Of a stretch of 14,768 bases of DNA, positions 1-6,502 are shown one piece after another. Position numbers and translations under genes: made by a program. Under the pieces are notes generated by a model. That model did no database searches. It was not told the origin of the DNA and worked only from the letters and a program-made list of their open reading frames with translations. The DNA comes from Colimorpha sp045591485. Its GTDB lineage: Bacteria; Bacteroidota; Bacteroidia; Bacteroidales; P3. The stretch covers positions 1 to 14,768 of the forward strand of contig JAZNSV010000210.1 of NCBI GenBank assembly GCA_045591485.1. The letters are read 5' to 3'. How positions within the stretch are numbered: the stretch's first letter is position 1; every line of letters begins with the position of its first letter.

Positions 1-37
1 GCCGATTTTGGACTGCTTTGGCAGAGGTTTTCTTCGG

Positions 38-132
38 CCGTTGTACGATACATGTACGATATATGTACGATACTTGTACGATTGGCAATCGTACAAGTAT
101 CGTACATATATCGTACATGTATCGTACAACGG
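38..132. repeat. 95-bp perfect palindrome made of 11-bp iterated units
   Basis: Every base from 38 to 84 pairs with its partner from 132 to 86, leaving a single unpaired G at 85: two 47-bp arms without a mismatch. Each arm contains four copies of a core GTACGAT (starts 43, 54, 65, 76) or its complement ATCGTAC (starts 88, 99, 110, 121), spaced exactly 11 bp. The variable bases between cores are also mirrored. As RNA or extruded DNA it would be one long hairpin. No T-run follows on either side, so it is not a standard intrinsic terminator. Function is unknown; options are a protein-binding array with sites on one helical face, a repetitive extragenic element, or a hairpin ending an upstream transcript outside the window. 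Confidence 0.97.
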
Positions 133-336
133 GTATAGGGGAGCATACTATAACATTGATTTAATGCAAGTTAGGCGAACATAGAGTACTAACTTCCAGA
201 ACGACAGCCAATTGACGGTTGTTTTTACATTTTTTAACAAATCGTAAGTTAGCGAAACCGCAAGGAAGCAATCTACAGAACCGGCCACCCGATTGAACCA
301 CCCTCTTCGTCACCGGCAGCACTTGCGGAGGAGCAG
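133..336. other. Intergenic stretch with no convincing gene
   Basis: Together with 1-37 and the flanking palindrome and terminator, this forms almost 400 bases without a supportable gene. It is more AT-rich than the coding DNA, especially 140-245. A 76-codon minus-strand frame spans 161-391, but it runs through the terminator hairpin and shows no recognisable family, so I do not call it. A loosely repeated stretch, AAGTTAGGCGAAC near 169 and AAGTTAGCGAAAC near 246, is the only internal structure seen. All three plus-strand frames stay open from base 1 through the palindrome, so the tail of a gene outside the window could end here (one frame stops at 136-138). Confidence 0.5.
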
Positions 337-373
337 AAAAAAGGGTGCCGACCCATAGAGAGTCGGCACCCTT
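337..373 (-). terminator. Intrinsic terminator of the M49-like peptidase gene
   Basis: AAGGGTGCCGAC (341-352) and GTCGGCACCCTT (362-373) form a perfect 12-bp stem with a 9-base loop. Read on the minus strand the stem is followed by six T (complement of 337-342). It lies 24 bases past the stop codon of the minus-strand gene ending at 397, the expected place and orientation for its rho-independent terminator. Confidence 0.9.
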
Positions 374-396
374 GGCAGCTTGCAACTGCATATCTA

Positions 397-2043
397 TCAG
401 AGGCCAAGCACGGCGGCACCCTGTTTGTAGACTATGTCGCGCGGTATGTTGGCGTCGCGGATCTGGTCGAGGACCTTCTGGAGGTCGGCGCTGATGTTGC
501 CGTTCTTGTCGCTGTAGGCCTTGGCGGCGGCAGCGTCGCCCTCGCCTTCCATGGCGATGATGATGGCGGCCCAGCCGCGGGCGGCCTCACGGGCCTTGTC
601 GACGTCGATCACATACTTGCCGTCGGCGTTGATGCTGAAGGCACCATGCTCGAGGAAGTAGTTGTAGCACATGATGTTGGCGCGGCCGTGGGCCTCGGTG
701 GCGCCGAAGCGGACCGAGCGGAGCAGACCGGCGATGAAGGTGATGTAGTTCTGGGCCACGGTGGTGTTGGTGATTTCGCCGCGCTCGATGAGCTGCTCGG
801 TGAGGAAAAGACCGCAGACGTCGGCCTTGGCTTCCTCCCAGGCGCTGTACTGTGCGCCGAGGGCCTCGCGGCAGGCACCGCGACCGGTGACGGTGTTCTT
901 GATGCCCAGACCGTGGGCCACCTCGTGGTAGCAGGTGTTGCCGAAGAAGGCGTTGAAGGTCACGCTGTCGACCTGTTCGGGGCAGAGGATGAGGTTGGCG
1001 ATGGGCACCATGATGTTGTCGTACTTGGCGCGCATGGCGTTTTTGAGCTGCAGGCGGCGGCTGCCTTTGGCCAGCTGCACGCGCTCGTCGTTGGGCAGGT
1101 TGATGGCGATGGTCTTGGAGCCCGCGTTGCAGTCGCCGGCGTAATAGACCACGTCGTAGACGTTGATGTCGCAGTCGGTGCCGGGCACTTCTTTCTTATA
1201 CTTGGGGTCGCAGGGCAGAAGCTTCTGCATCTCGGGCAGCATGGCGGCAAACTTGCTGAGGTCGTTGCTCCACTGTTCGTCTTTCACCAAGACGAAAGCT
1301 TCGTGGCTGCACTTGAGGCCGTTGACGCCGTCGTCGTAGTTCTCGATGGGGCCGACAACGAAATCGAGCTTGCTGTCTTTCATGTCCATCCACACCATGT
1401 CGCTCTCGAAGTAGTCGTCGGTCTTGAAAGCCTCGCGACGTGCCTCGAGGTAGCGCTTCAGGCCTTCGTTCTCGGCCAGGCCGATGGCTTTCTCCATCAG
1501 GGCGTCGACCTTGGCCAGCTCGGTCTTGTAGGCCTCGTGGTAGGGCAGCACATAGAGCTTGCCCTCGGCGTCGCGGCGGATGACGCTGTACTGGCTGTTT
1601 TTCAGGGTGTCGTCGAGGGCTTCAAACTCCTCTTTGGTCATGTCGGCTGGGTAGAAGTTGCAGCCGGCGGGGCGCTCGCCGTAGCCGGGCAGGAAGGGGC
1701 GCTCGCTGTCCAAGCGATCCCATGCACCATATTGTATGCGTGCAAAGGCGCGCATGGCGGGGTCGCACAGGGTGTCGATGGCGTCGCGATTGGCGTAGCC
1801 AAAGTATTCATCCCAGTAGATGTCGTCCATCACTTTGCCAATCTCGATAAAGACCTTGACCAGCTCTTTCTCCTTGGCGCTGAGGTTTTGGATGAGGTCC
1901 GACTTCAGTTCGAACTCGGCATACTCGTCAACTTTTTGTTGAATTTCGGGGTCGGCAGGGCAGTCGGTGACCGCTTTTTTGTTCTGGCAACCCACGGCGG
2001 CAAACATTGTCACAGCCATAGCGATAATCGGTAACTTTTTCAT
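397..2043 (-). CDS. M49-like (dipeptidyl-peptidase III family) zinc peptidase, lipoprotein
   Basis: 548 residues. The N-terminus (MKK, hydrophobic core, then AAVGC with Cys19) is a lipoprotein signal peptide, so the mature protein should be lipid-anchored in the envelope. A zinc-peptidase signature HEVAHG starts at His373, and a second motif EEAKAD (403-408) supplies the third ligand and partner acid. This spacing and the EExxAD/E motif are typical of peptidase family M49. Classical members have a six-residue HExxGH; this one has the shorter HExxH, a form described for Caldithrix abyssi DPP III and frequent in Bacteroidetes. The segment GPIENYDDG (231-239) also recalls the family. Expected role: release of dipeptides or short peptides from peptide N-termini, though substrate is not shown. 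The start is the ATG at 2041-2043, the only one giving the signal peptide. Single-gene unit, divergent from tRNA-Ser. Confidence 0.85.
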   Translation of the reverse strand: MKKLPIIAMAVTMFAAVGCQNKKAVTDCPADPEIQQKVDEYAEFELKSDLIQNLSAKEKELVKVFIEIGKVMDDIYWDEYFGYANRDAIDTLCDPAMRAFARIQYGAWDRLDSERPFLPGYGERPAGCNFYPADMTKEEFEALDDTLKNSQYSVIRRDAEGKLYVLPYHEAYKTELAKVDALMEKAIGLAENEGLKRYLEARREAFKTDDYFESDMVWMDMKDSKLDFVVGPIENYDDGVNGLKCSHEAFVLVKDEQWSNDLSKFAAMLPEMQKLLPCDPKYKKEVPGTDCDINVYDVVYYAGDCNAGSKTIAINLPNDERVQLAKGSRRLQLKNAMRAKYDNIMVPIANLILCPEQVDSVTFNAFFGNTCYHEVAHGLGIKNTVTGRGACREALGAQYSAWEEAKADVCGLFLTEQLIERGEITNTTVAQNYITFIAGLLRSVRFGATEAHGRANIMCYNYFLEHGAFSINADGKYVIDVDKAREAARGWAAIIIAMEGEGDAAAAKAYSDKNGNISADLQKVLDQIRDANIPRDIVYKQGAAVLGL

Positions 2044-2085
2044 TATTAATATGTTTTAAGGTTTTCCCTGTTGAATTAACTTTTG

Positions 2086-2093
2086 CAAATTTA
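2086..2093 (-). promoter_or_regulatory. Probable -7 element for the M49-like peptidase gene
   Basis: On the minus strand the bases read TAAATTTG, matching the Bacteroidetes -7 consensus TAnnTTTG, 42 bases upstream of the start codon. No clean TTTG is seen at the expected -33 position, so the call rests on one box. It lies only 7 bases from the -33 box of the divergent tRNA promoter, so the two promoters probably interfere or share control. Confidence 0.5.
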
Positions 2094-2100
2094 CATTTTT

Positions 2101-2131
2101 TTTGCTAATTCGAAAAAAGTTAGTACTTTTG
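2101..2131 (+). promoter_or_regulatory. Bacteroidetes-type promoter of tRNA-Ser
   Basis: TTTG at 2101-2104, a 19-base spacer, then TACTTTTG at 2124-2131: a full match to the Bacteroidetes primary sigma consensus (TTTG / TAnnTTTG). It ends 11 bases before the mature tRNA. The block GTTAGTACTTTTGCA is identical to that of the ferredoxin promoter, as expected of strong promoters in this group. Confidence 0.85.
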
Positions 2132-2142
2132 CAGCCGATTTT

Positions 2143-2233
2143 GGAAAGGTGCTCGAGTGGTTGAAGAGGCCCGCCTGGAAAGCGAGTAAGCGTTAACAGC
2201 GCTTCAGGGGTTCGAATCCCCTTCTTTCCGCCA
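2143..2233 (+). tRNA. tRNA-Ser, anticodon GGA
   Basis: A 91-base class II tRNA with a long variable arm. The acceptor stem GGAAAGG pairs with TCTTTCC (last pair G-U), followed by discriminator G and an encoded CCA at 2231-2233. The T arm is GGGG-TTCGAAT-CCCC. The anticodon loop CTGGAAA places GGA at 2177-2179, reading UCC and UCU serine codons. The anticodon stem has one C-A mismatch at the second pair; otherwise the molecule looks intact. It has its own promoter and terminator. Confidence 0.97.
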
Positions 2234-2239
2234 GAACAG

Positions 2240-2269
2240 ACGCTGCAAGGCTTGCCCTGCGGCGTTTTT
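2240..2269 (+). terminator. Terminator of tRNA-Ser
   Basis: ACGCTGCAAGG and CCCTGCGGCGT fold around a short loop with one G-T pair and one A-C mismatch, followed by TTTTTG and more T-rich sequence. It starts seven bases after the encoded CCA. The imperfect stem lowers certainty, but position and T-run fit an intrinsic terminator. Confidence 0.7.
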
Positions 2270-2279
2270 GTTTCTTTTA

Positions 2280-2311
2280 TTGCTACAATTCAGATTTTTT
2301 GTGTACCTTTG
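2280..2311 (+). promoter_or_regulatory. Promoter of the porin operon
   Basis: TTG at 2280-2282, 21 bases, then TACCTTTG at 2304-2311, matching TAnnTTTG. It sits 24 bases before the porin start codon, just past the tRNA terminator, so the operon has its own promoter. Confidence 0.75.
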
Positions 2312-2335
2312 CAGTCCGATAATAAAACATCAAAT

Positions 2336-3409
2336 ATGACTAAGCAACTGAAAACAAGAATAGTAAAGGCCATTATGATGGTCGCCGTGCTCGCAGTGTC
2401 CGCAACGGCAAGCGCCCAGACCACTTGGGCAGACGCATTCAGCAAATTCAAACTCGAAGCCCGCGCCGACGGCGAACTCTTCACCACCGACAGCACCCCG
2501 CAGTTCGGTTTCCACGGCAAATACTTCAACTTCATGCTCGGCGGCGACCTCGGCCACGGCTTCAGCTACTACTTCCGCCAGCGCCTCATAGCCAACCCGG
2601 GGTCGGTCATGTTCTTCGACAACACCGACTTCCTCTACCTCGACTACAAGCCCACGCAGAACTGGCGCTTCCGCTTCGGCAAGGACGCCATGGCCATGGG
2701 CGGCTTCGAATACGATGCATCGCCGATCGACGTCTACTTCCCCACCACCCTGTGGAACAACATCTACTGCTTCCAGCTCGGCCTCAGCGCCGCCTACATC
2801 AGCGACGACAACAACCACACCCTCGTGGCGCAGGTCACCAACTCGCCCTACATCAACTCGACGGGCCTCAACTACGACGCCGGCCTCGTGTCGTACAACC
2901 TCTGCTGGTATGGCAACGTAGACCATTGGCAGACCATCTGGAGCACCAGCATGATAGAGCGCGTGTGGGGCAAATTCATGAACCTCACCATGATTGGCAA
3001 CAAGCTGGTTTTCGACAAATTCGACATCTATGTAGACCTTATGCACCACGCCCTGGCGTGGGACGACTGGGGCAAGAACTTCGGCGTCGTCAGCTGCGCC
3101 AACTACTATTTCACCCCCGAGTTCAACATCTTTGTCAAAGGCATGTTCGAGCAGAACAAGTCGGAGACCGACCTCAACTCGGCGGTGGCCCTCGACCACC
3201 TGCTGCGCGCCGGCCACACCTACGCCCGCTACGGCCTCGGCTTCGAGTTCTTCCCCAAGAGCTTCAACAAGAGTGTCCGTCTGCACACCTACGTCTGCCG
3301 CATGACCGAGACCTACACCCAAGCCGGACAGAACATGGTGGACGACAGCTGGAACTTCAACATCGGCGCCACCTGGACCATGGATTTCCACAAAATGTTT
3401 AAGAAATAA
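2336..3409 (+). CDS. Outer-membrane porin, OprO/OprP (phosphate-selective porin) type
   Basis: 357 residues from the ATG at 2336. An in-frame upstream ATG at 2252 lies within the tRNA terminator, ahead of the promoter, and is unlikely. The N-terminus (MTKQLKTR, hydrophobic core, then ATASA|Q, about residue 27) is a Sec signal peptide. The mature part alternates aromatic and polar residues in amphipathic strands, for example around NWRFRFGKDAMAMGGFEYD, and ends in a strand-like segment (TWTMDFHKMF), as expected of a beta-barrel in the outer membrane. Overall pattern resembles Bacteroidetes porins of the O/P family. Those form passive channels, some anion- or phosphate-selective; selectivity cannot be read here. 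First gene of a three-gene operon, 15 bases before the Gate-domain membrane protein, which suggests a linked transport role. Confidence 0.75.
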   Translation: MTKQLKTRIVKAIMMVAVLAVSATASAQTTWADAFSKFKLEARADGELFTTDSTPQFGFHGKYFNFMLGGDLGHGFSYYFRQRLIANPGSVMFFDNTDFLYLDYKPTQNWRFRFGKDAMAMGGFEYDASPIDVYFPTTLWNNIYCFQLGLSAAYISDDNNHTLVAQVTNSPYINSTGLNYDAGLVSYNLCWYGNVDHWQTIWSTSMIERVWGKFMNLTMIGNKLVFDKFDIYVDLMHHALAWDDWGKNFGVVSCANYYFTPEFNIFVKGMFEQNKSETDLNSAVALDHLLRAGHTYARYGLGFEFFPKSFNKSVRLHTYVCRMTETYTQAGQNMVDDSWNFNIGATWTMDFHKMFKK

Positions 3410-3424
3410 ACGCCACCCAACACT

Positions 3425-4729
3425 ATGGACGAACAAGGAAACAGCAACAAACGCCACAGCCTGCTGAGTGTGCTGAACCCATTCGAAGTGTTCCGCCACC
3501 ACGAGACCGTAGCCAAGACCCCGTCGGACAAAGACATGATGCAGCAGTCGACCGACGGCCAGAGCCTGCCCGCCAAAAAAGCCAAGCGCAGCCTGAAATT
3601 CACCACCTCGCGCAGCATCGAGGCGCTCATATTCCTGGTGTGCTTCTTTGCTTTCTTCGGTTTTCTGGCTTACCGCATGTCCCTGCCCAACATGCTCAAC
3701 ACCTTCATGCAGACGGCCTACCACCTGCTGCTCGAAACAGTGTTCTACATCATGGCCATCTGCGTGCTCATGGGTGCCATCAGCAAGCTGCTCACCGAGT
3801 TTGGCGTGGTGCGCCTGATGGAGAACATACTGCGGCCGCTGATGAAGCCCCTCTACAACCTGCCGGGCGTGGCAGCCCTCGGCGCCGTGATGACCTTCCT
3901 GAGCGACAACCCCGCCATCATCTCGCTGGCCAAGGACAACAACTTCGCACGCTACTTCAAGAAATACCAGCTGGTGAGTCTCACCAACTTCGGCACCGCC
4001 TTCGGCATGGGCCTGGTGGTGATAGCCTTCATGACAGGCCTCGGCTTCGGCAAGGGAGCCCTTGTGGGACTGATGGGAGCCGTCATAGGCAGCATCGTAA
4101 GCACCCGCCTCATGCAGCGCTTCACGCTGAAGAGCTACCCCGAACTCGACTGTCCCGTCACCGAGGAGGAAGGCACCGAGCAGAATATCTCCTTCAAGAG
4201 CGAGGGCAACGCCTTCCAGCGCTTCCTCAACGCCATGCTCGACGGCGGCAAGAGCGGCGTCGGCATCGGCGTGGCCATCATCCCCGGCGTGCTCTGCATC
4301 TCCACCATCGTCATGATGCTCACCTTCGGCCCTGCCGGCGCCGACGGCACCTACCAAGGCGTGGCCTACGAAGGCGTACCCGTCATCACATGGCTGGCCG
4401 ACAAAGTGAACTTCATCTTCTACTGGCTCTTCGGCTTCGAAAACGGCGCCCTCGTCAGCTTCCCCATCACCGCCCTCGGTGCTGTGGGCGCTGCAATCGG
4501 CCTCGTGCCCAAATTCATAGCCGACGGCATCATCACCAACAACGCCATAGCCGTATTCACCGCCATGGGCATGTGCTGGAGCGGCTACCTAAGCACCCAC
4601 ACCGCCATGCTCGACAGCCTCGGCTACCGCAAGCTCATCGGCAAGGCCATCGGCGCACACACCATCGGCGGCCTCTGCGCAGGCATAGCTGCCCACTGGC
4701 TCTGGGTGCTGCTGGCACTGATCTTCTGA
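3425..4729 (+). CDS. Inner-membrane protein with nucleoside-recognition (Gate) domain
   Basis: 434 residues. The first 60 or so are hydrophilic and basic (KKAKRS), then follow roughly eight or nine hydrophobic segments, starting at about 65-83 (IEALIFLVCFFAFFGFLAY) and 98-120, with a long polar loop near residues 235-265. Segments such as TFLSDNPAIISLAKD and the paired glycine-rich helices resemble the nucleoside-recognition/Gate family (YjiH and SpmA/SpmB relatives), membrane proteins of poorly known function once linked to nucleoside transport. I recognise the fold class, not a substrate. It lies 15 bases after the porin and 6 bases before the DUF4491 gene, so the three are almost certainly co-transcribed. 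A general transporter of unknown type is the alternative. Confidence 0.65.
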   Translation: MDEQGNSNKRHSLLSVLNPFEVFRHHETVAKTPSDKDMMQQSTDGQSLPAKKAKRSLKFTTSRSIEALIFLVCFFAFFGFLAYRMSLPNMLNTFMQTAYHLLLETVFYIMAICVLMGAISKLLTEFGVVRLMENILRPLMKPLYNLPGVAALGAVMTFLSDNPAIISLAKDNNFARYFKKYQLVSLTNFGTAFGMGLVVIAFMTGLGFGKGALVGLMGAVIGSIVSTRLMQRFTLKSYPELDCPVTEEEGTEQNISFKSEGNAFQRFLNAMLDGGKSGVGIGVAIIPGVLCISTIVMMLTFGPAGADGTYQGVAYEGVPVITWLADKVNFIFYWLFGFENGALVSFPITALGAVGAAIGLVPKFIADGIITNNAIAVFTAMGMCWSGYLSTHTAMLDSLGYRKLIGKAIGAHTIGGLCAGIAAHWLWVLLALIF

Positions 4730-4735
4730 CACACA

Positions 4736-5065
4736 ATGACATTCACCGGAATTATCATAGGGGGTGCCACGTTCCTGACCATCGGAGCGTTCCACCCCAT
4801 TGTCATCAAAGCCGAGTACCACTGGGGCGCCGGCTGCTGGTGGCTCTTTCTGCTGGCCGGAGCGGCCTGCATAGCGGGCTCTCTCTTCGCCAACGGCCTG
4901 TGGGCCATACTGCTCGGCGTGGTGGGCTTCAGCTGTTTGTGGTCAATACATGAATTGTTGCGCCAGCGCGTGCGCGTAGACAAAGGATGGTTTCCCGAAG
5001 GACCCGGCCACAGAAGCTGCAAAAAAGTGAAAAAAGGTCAAGAAAAGGAGCCTTGTAACGGCTGA
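4736..5065 (+). CDS. DUF4491 family small membrane protein
   Basis: 109 residues. Three hydrophobic segments (about 3-24, 29-48 and 52-68) alternate with short polar turns. The conserved phrases GAFHPIVIKAEYHWG, CWWLFLLAG and VDKGWFPEGPGH are typical of DUF4491, a Bacteroidetes family of about 100 residues with no known function. The C-terminus after GPGH is a Lys-rich tail that looks lineage-specific. It starts 6 bases after the Gate-domain gene and closes the operon. Its regular pairing with a transporter-like gene would suggest an accessory membrane subunit, but that is inference. Confidence 0.85.
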   Translation: MTFTGIIIGGATFLTIGAFHPIVIKAEYHWGAGCWWLFLLAGAACIAGSLFANGLWAILLGVVGFSCLWSIHELLRQRVRVDKGWFPEGPGHRSCKKVKKGQEKEPCNG

Positions 5066-5081
5066 CAAGCCTCTTGGCTCC
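5047..5081 (+). terminator. Weak hairpin at the end of the porin operon
   Basis: GGAGCC (5047-5052) pairs with GGCTCC (5076-5081), and inside it CTTGT (5052-5056) can pair with ACAAG (5065-5069). The stem begins within the last codons of the DUF4491 gene. There is no T-run afterwards (CAAATTTATC), so an intrinsic terminator is only a possibility; a processing or stability hairpin fits equally well. Confidence 0.3.
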
Positions 5082-5156
5082 CAAATTTATCAAGTTGGCA
5101 AATACATATCATTCAAGCATATACCGACGGTCACTCACCAGAAATGGTGAAATTAT

Positions 5157-5187
5157 TTTGCCATGTCGGAAAATGTTAGTACTTTTG
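5157..5187 (+). promoter_or_regulatory. Strong Bacteroidetes promoter of the ferredoxin gene
   Basis: TTTG at 5157-5160, a 19-base spacer and TACTTTTG at 5180-5187. Geometry and the GTTAGTACTTTTGCA core are the same as at the tRNA-Ser promoter, which points to high expression. A leader of about 48 bases ending in an A-rich ribosome-binding region (AAAAAAAAAGAAA) follows before the start codon. Confidence 0.85.
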
Positions 5188-5241
5188 CATCCGGTTTACG
5201 AACCAAAGTATTGATCAATATTAATCCTAAAAAAAAAGAAA

Positions 5242-5409
5242 ATGGCTTACAAAATCACTGACATTTGTGTTGCTTGCGGCACCTGCATCGATGAGTGCCC
5301 CGTCGGAGCTATCAGCGAAGGCGACATCTACAAGATTGACGAGAACGCTTGCGTTAGCTGCGGTACCTGCGCTGGCGCTTGCCCCACCGGCGCCATCGTC
5401 GAAGGCTAA
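5242..5409 (+). CDS. 2[4Fe-4S] bacterial-type ferredoxin
   Basis: 55 residues. Two Cys clusters, C9xxC12xxC15xxxC19P and C37xxC40xxC43xxxC47P, are the textbook ligands for two [4Fe-4S] clusters, and the two halves are internally repeated (ACGTC...CPVGAI, SCGTC...CPTGAI). The full length matches clostridial-type ferredoxins of about 55 residues. It is a soluble cytoplasmic electron carrier for anaerobic reactions such as pyruvate:ferredoxin oxidoreductase. Alanine codons are GCT in six of seven cases, unlike the GCC-rich neighbours, a pattern usual for very highly expressed genes. Own promoter and terminator show a monocistronic unit. Confidence 0.97.
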   Translation: MAYKITDICVACGTCIDECPVGAISEGDIYKIDENACVSCGTCAGACPTGAIVEG

Positions 5410-5473
5410 ACGTCACGTTACTCGCAGAGTGAGCGCTGCCCACAAGGCAACGCAATGTTTAGGTTGACACTTT

Positions 5474-5507
5474 GAGAGCCATGCAGATGCATGGCTCTCT
5501 TTTTTTT
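5474..5507 (+). terminator. Intrinsic terminator of the ferredoxin gene
   Basis: GAGAGCCATGCA (5474-5485) and TGCATGGCTCTC (5488-5499) form a 12-base perfect inverted repeat around GA, followed by eight T (5500-5507). It lies 64 bases past the ferredoxin stop. Its T-run overlaps the stop codon (5506-5508) of the convergent minus-strand gene. Confidence 0.95.
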
Positions 5508-6374
5508 ATCTGTAAATCAAAGCTATGGTGCGGCGCACCGTCTGCTGTGTGCCAGACGCGTCGTAGACGGTAATGGAAACGATATACTGCCCCTGCGGCA
5601 GACGCTGTCCGCCTGTGCCAAGGCCATCCCACACAACCGCACCGTGCGCACCAAGAAGGTCACCGCCGAGCAAGCGGCGCACCACCCTGCCCCGTCCGTC
5701 GTAGACCTCGCAGCGGGCTGCCAGCGAGCCGTCGTCGAGGGCGTAGTCTATCGTCAGCACGTCTTGGTAGCCGTCGGCGTCGGGGCTCAAAATATCGGAA
5801 GAGAAAACAAACGAGGACTCTTCGACAAGGCGCTCTGCGCTTTGCGAGTTCTCGTAGCCCGGCGTGCCATAGCCCGCCGTAGACGATGCCGAAAACCAGT
5901 TGGATGGATCGTTCACATCGCGTTCGAAGCTGCGACGTTCCAGGCTCACTCCGGCCTTGCCGCGCAGCAGACGGCTGTGCATCGACGGAAGATAGTCGAG
6001 ACGCTGCACCACCAAGCTGTCGGCCCTGGCAAGCACCACCGACCCACCGTCATTGGGATATGGCGGCAGATTGCACTCGACAAGGTGCGACATATAGCGC
6101 ACACGGTAGCATGATGCCACCGAGGCCACATCCTTGCTCAGCACCACGTACCCGTGCGGACCTACAGCGTAGGCCGGCAGCGGATAGTGCGTGCCGAGCG
6201 AGTCGTGGAGCACTCGCACGATATGGTATCCGGCCAAGTCCACCACAGAGTCCGTAGGATTGTACAATTCGACATACTCAGCCTCGCCGCTGCGAGGCTG
6301 AAAGAGAATTTCGCTGAGCAGCAGGCCATCGCCGCCAACATCAAAAGTCTTCCTGTTTTCTTTATATCGACCAT
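5506..6374 (-). CDS. Secreted lamin-tail-domain protein, apparently frameshifted near its 5' end
   Basis: The main reading frame (about 6327 down to 5506) encodes a lamin tail domain (LLLSEILFQP, EYVELYNPT, DLAGYHI, YVVLSKD), then a C-terminal Ig-like domain of the FlgD/CHU_C kind (SPDADGYQDVLTIDY, VYDGRGRVVRRL, WDGLG...LPQGQYIV). This frame has no ATG upstream of the domain; a TTG at 6388-6390 gives no signal peptide. Another minus-strand frame starts with ATG at 6372-6374 and reads MVDIKKTGRLLMLAAMACC, a convincing signal peptide, and meets the domain frame around 6315-6330. Joining them needs a -1 slip or one restored base. I infer a frameshifted gene (mutation, sequencing error or, less likely, programmed). 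Lamin-tail proteins in Bacteroidota are typically exported; role unknown. No clear promoter is seen. Confidence 0.7.
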
Positions 6375-6418
6375 CGGATATATAACGCAAATCGTCCGCA
6401 TTTATTTCGCGGCACGTT

Positions 6419-6447
6419 TTGACACGATATTATGTCAGGCATACAAT
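6419..6447 (+). promoter_or_regulatory. Possible E. coli-like promoter upstream of purE
   Basis: TTGACA at 6419-6424, exactly 17 bases, then TACAAT at 6442-6447: a -35 box identical to the enterobacterial sigma70 consensus and a -10 box with one mismatch. No Bacteroidetes TAnnTTTG element is seen between 6391 and 6502. Position, 55 bases before purE, suits a promoter, but use by a Bacteroidetes sigma factor is uncertain. Confidence 0.4.
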
Positions 6448-6502
6448 ATATCGGGTGGTTGTGCGTTATGTCTATATCGTAAAAAAAAAGAAAAAAGATA
6501 TA

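Noticed and set aside
1..12. Twelve bases identical to the tRNA-Ser leader (2134-2145), suggesting an attachment site or tRNA fragment
   Set aside because: The match stops at the first bases of the tRNA, no tRNA structure follows, and no integrase is present; it is probably chance.
43..127. CRISPR-like or iteron array
   Set aside because: Units are 11 bp with 4-bp gaps and symmetric arms, without spacers, cas genes or a replication gene; a palindrome explains it fully.
161..391. 76-residue minus-strand open frame downstream of the peptidase gene
   Set aside because: It crosses the intrinsic terminator at 337-373 and starts upstream of it without promoter or family resemblance.
646..2034. 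462-codon plus-strand open frame
   Set aside because: It is antisense to the M49-like gene, has a Val/Gly/His-rich composition with no domain, and arises from GC-rich codon bias of the real gene, which has signal peptide, zinc motifs, promoter and terminator.
2252..2335. Upstream in-frame ATG extending the porin by 28 residues
   Set aside because: It lies inside the tRNA terminator and ahead of the operon promoter, and it would bury the signal peptide.
2330..4357. 675-codon minus-strand open frame
   Set aside because: Antisense to the porin and Gate-domain genes, low-complexity Ala/Val/Glu/His composition, no signal or start context; a shadow of codon bias.
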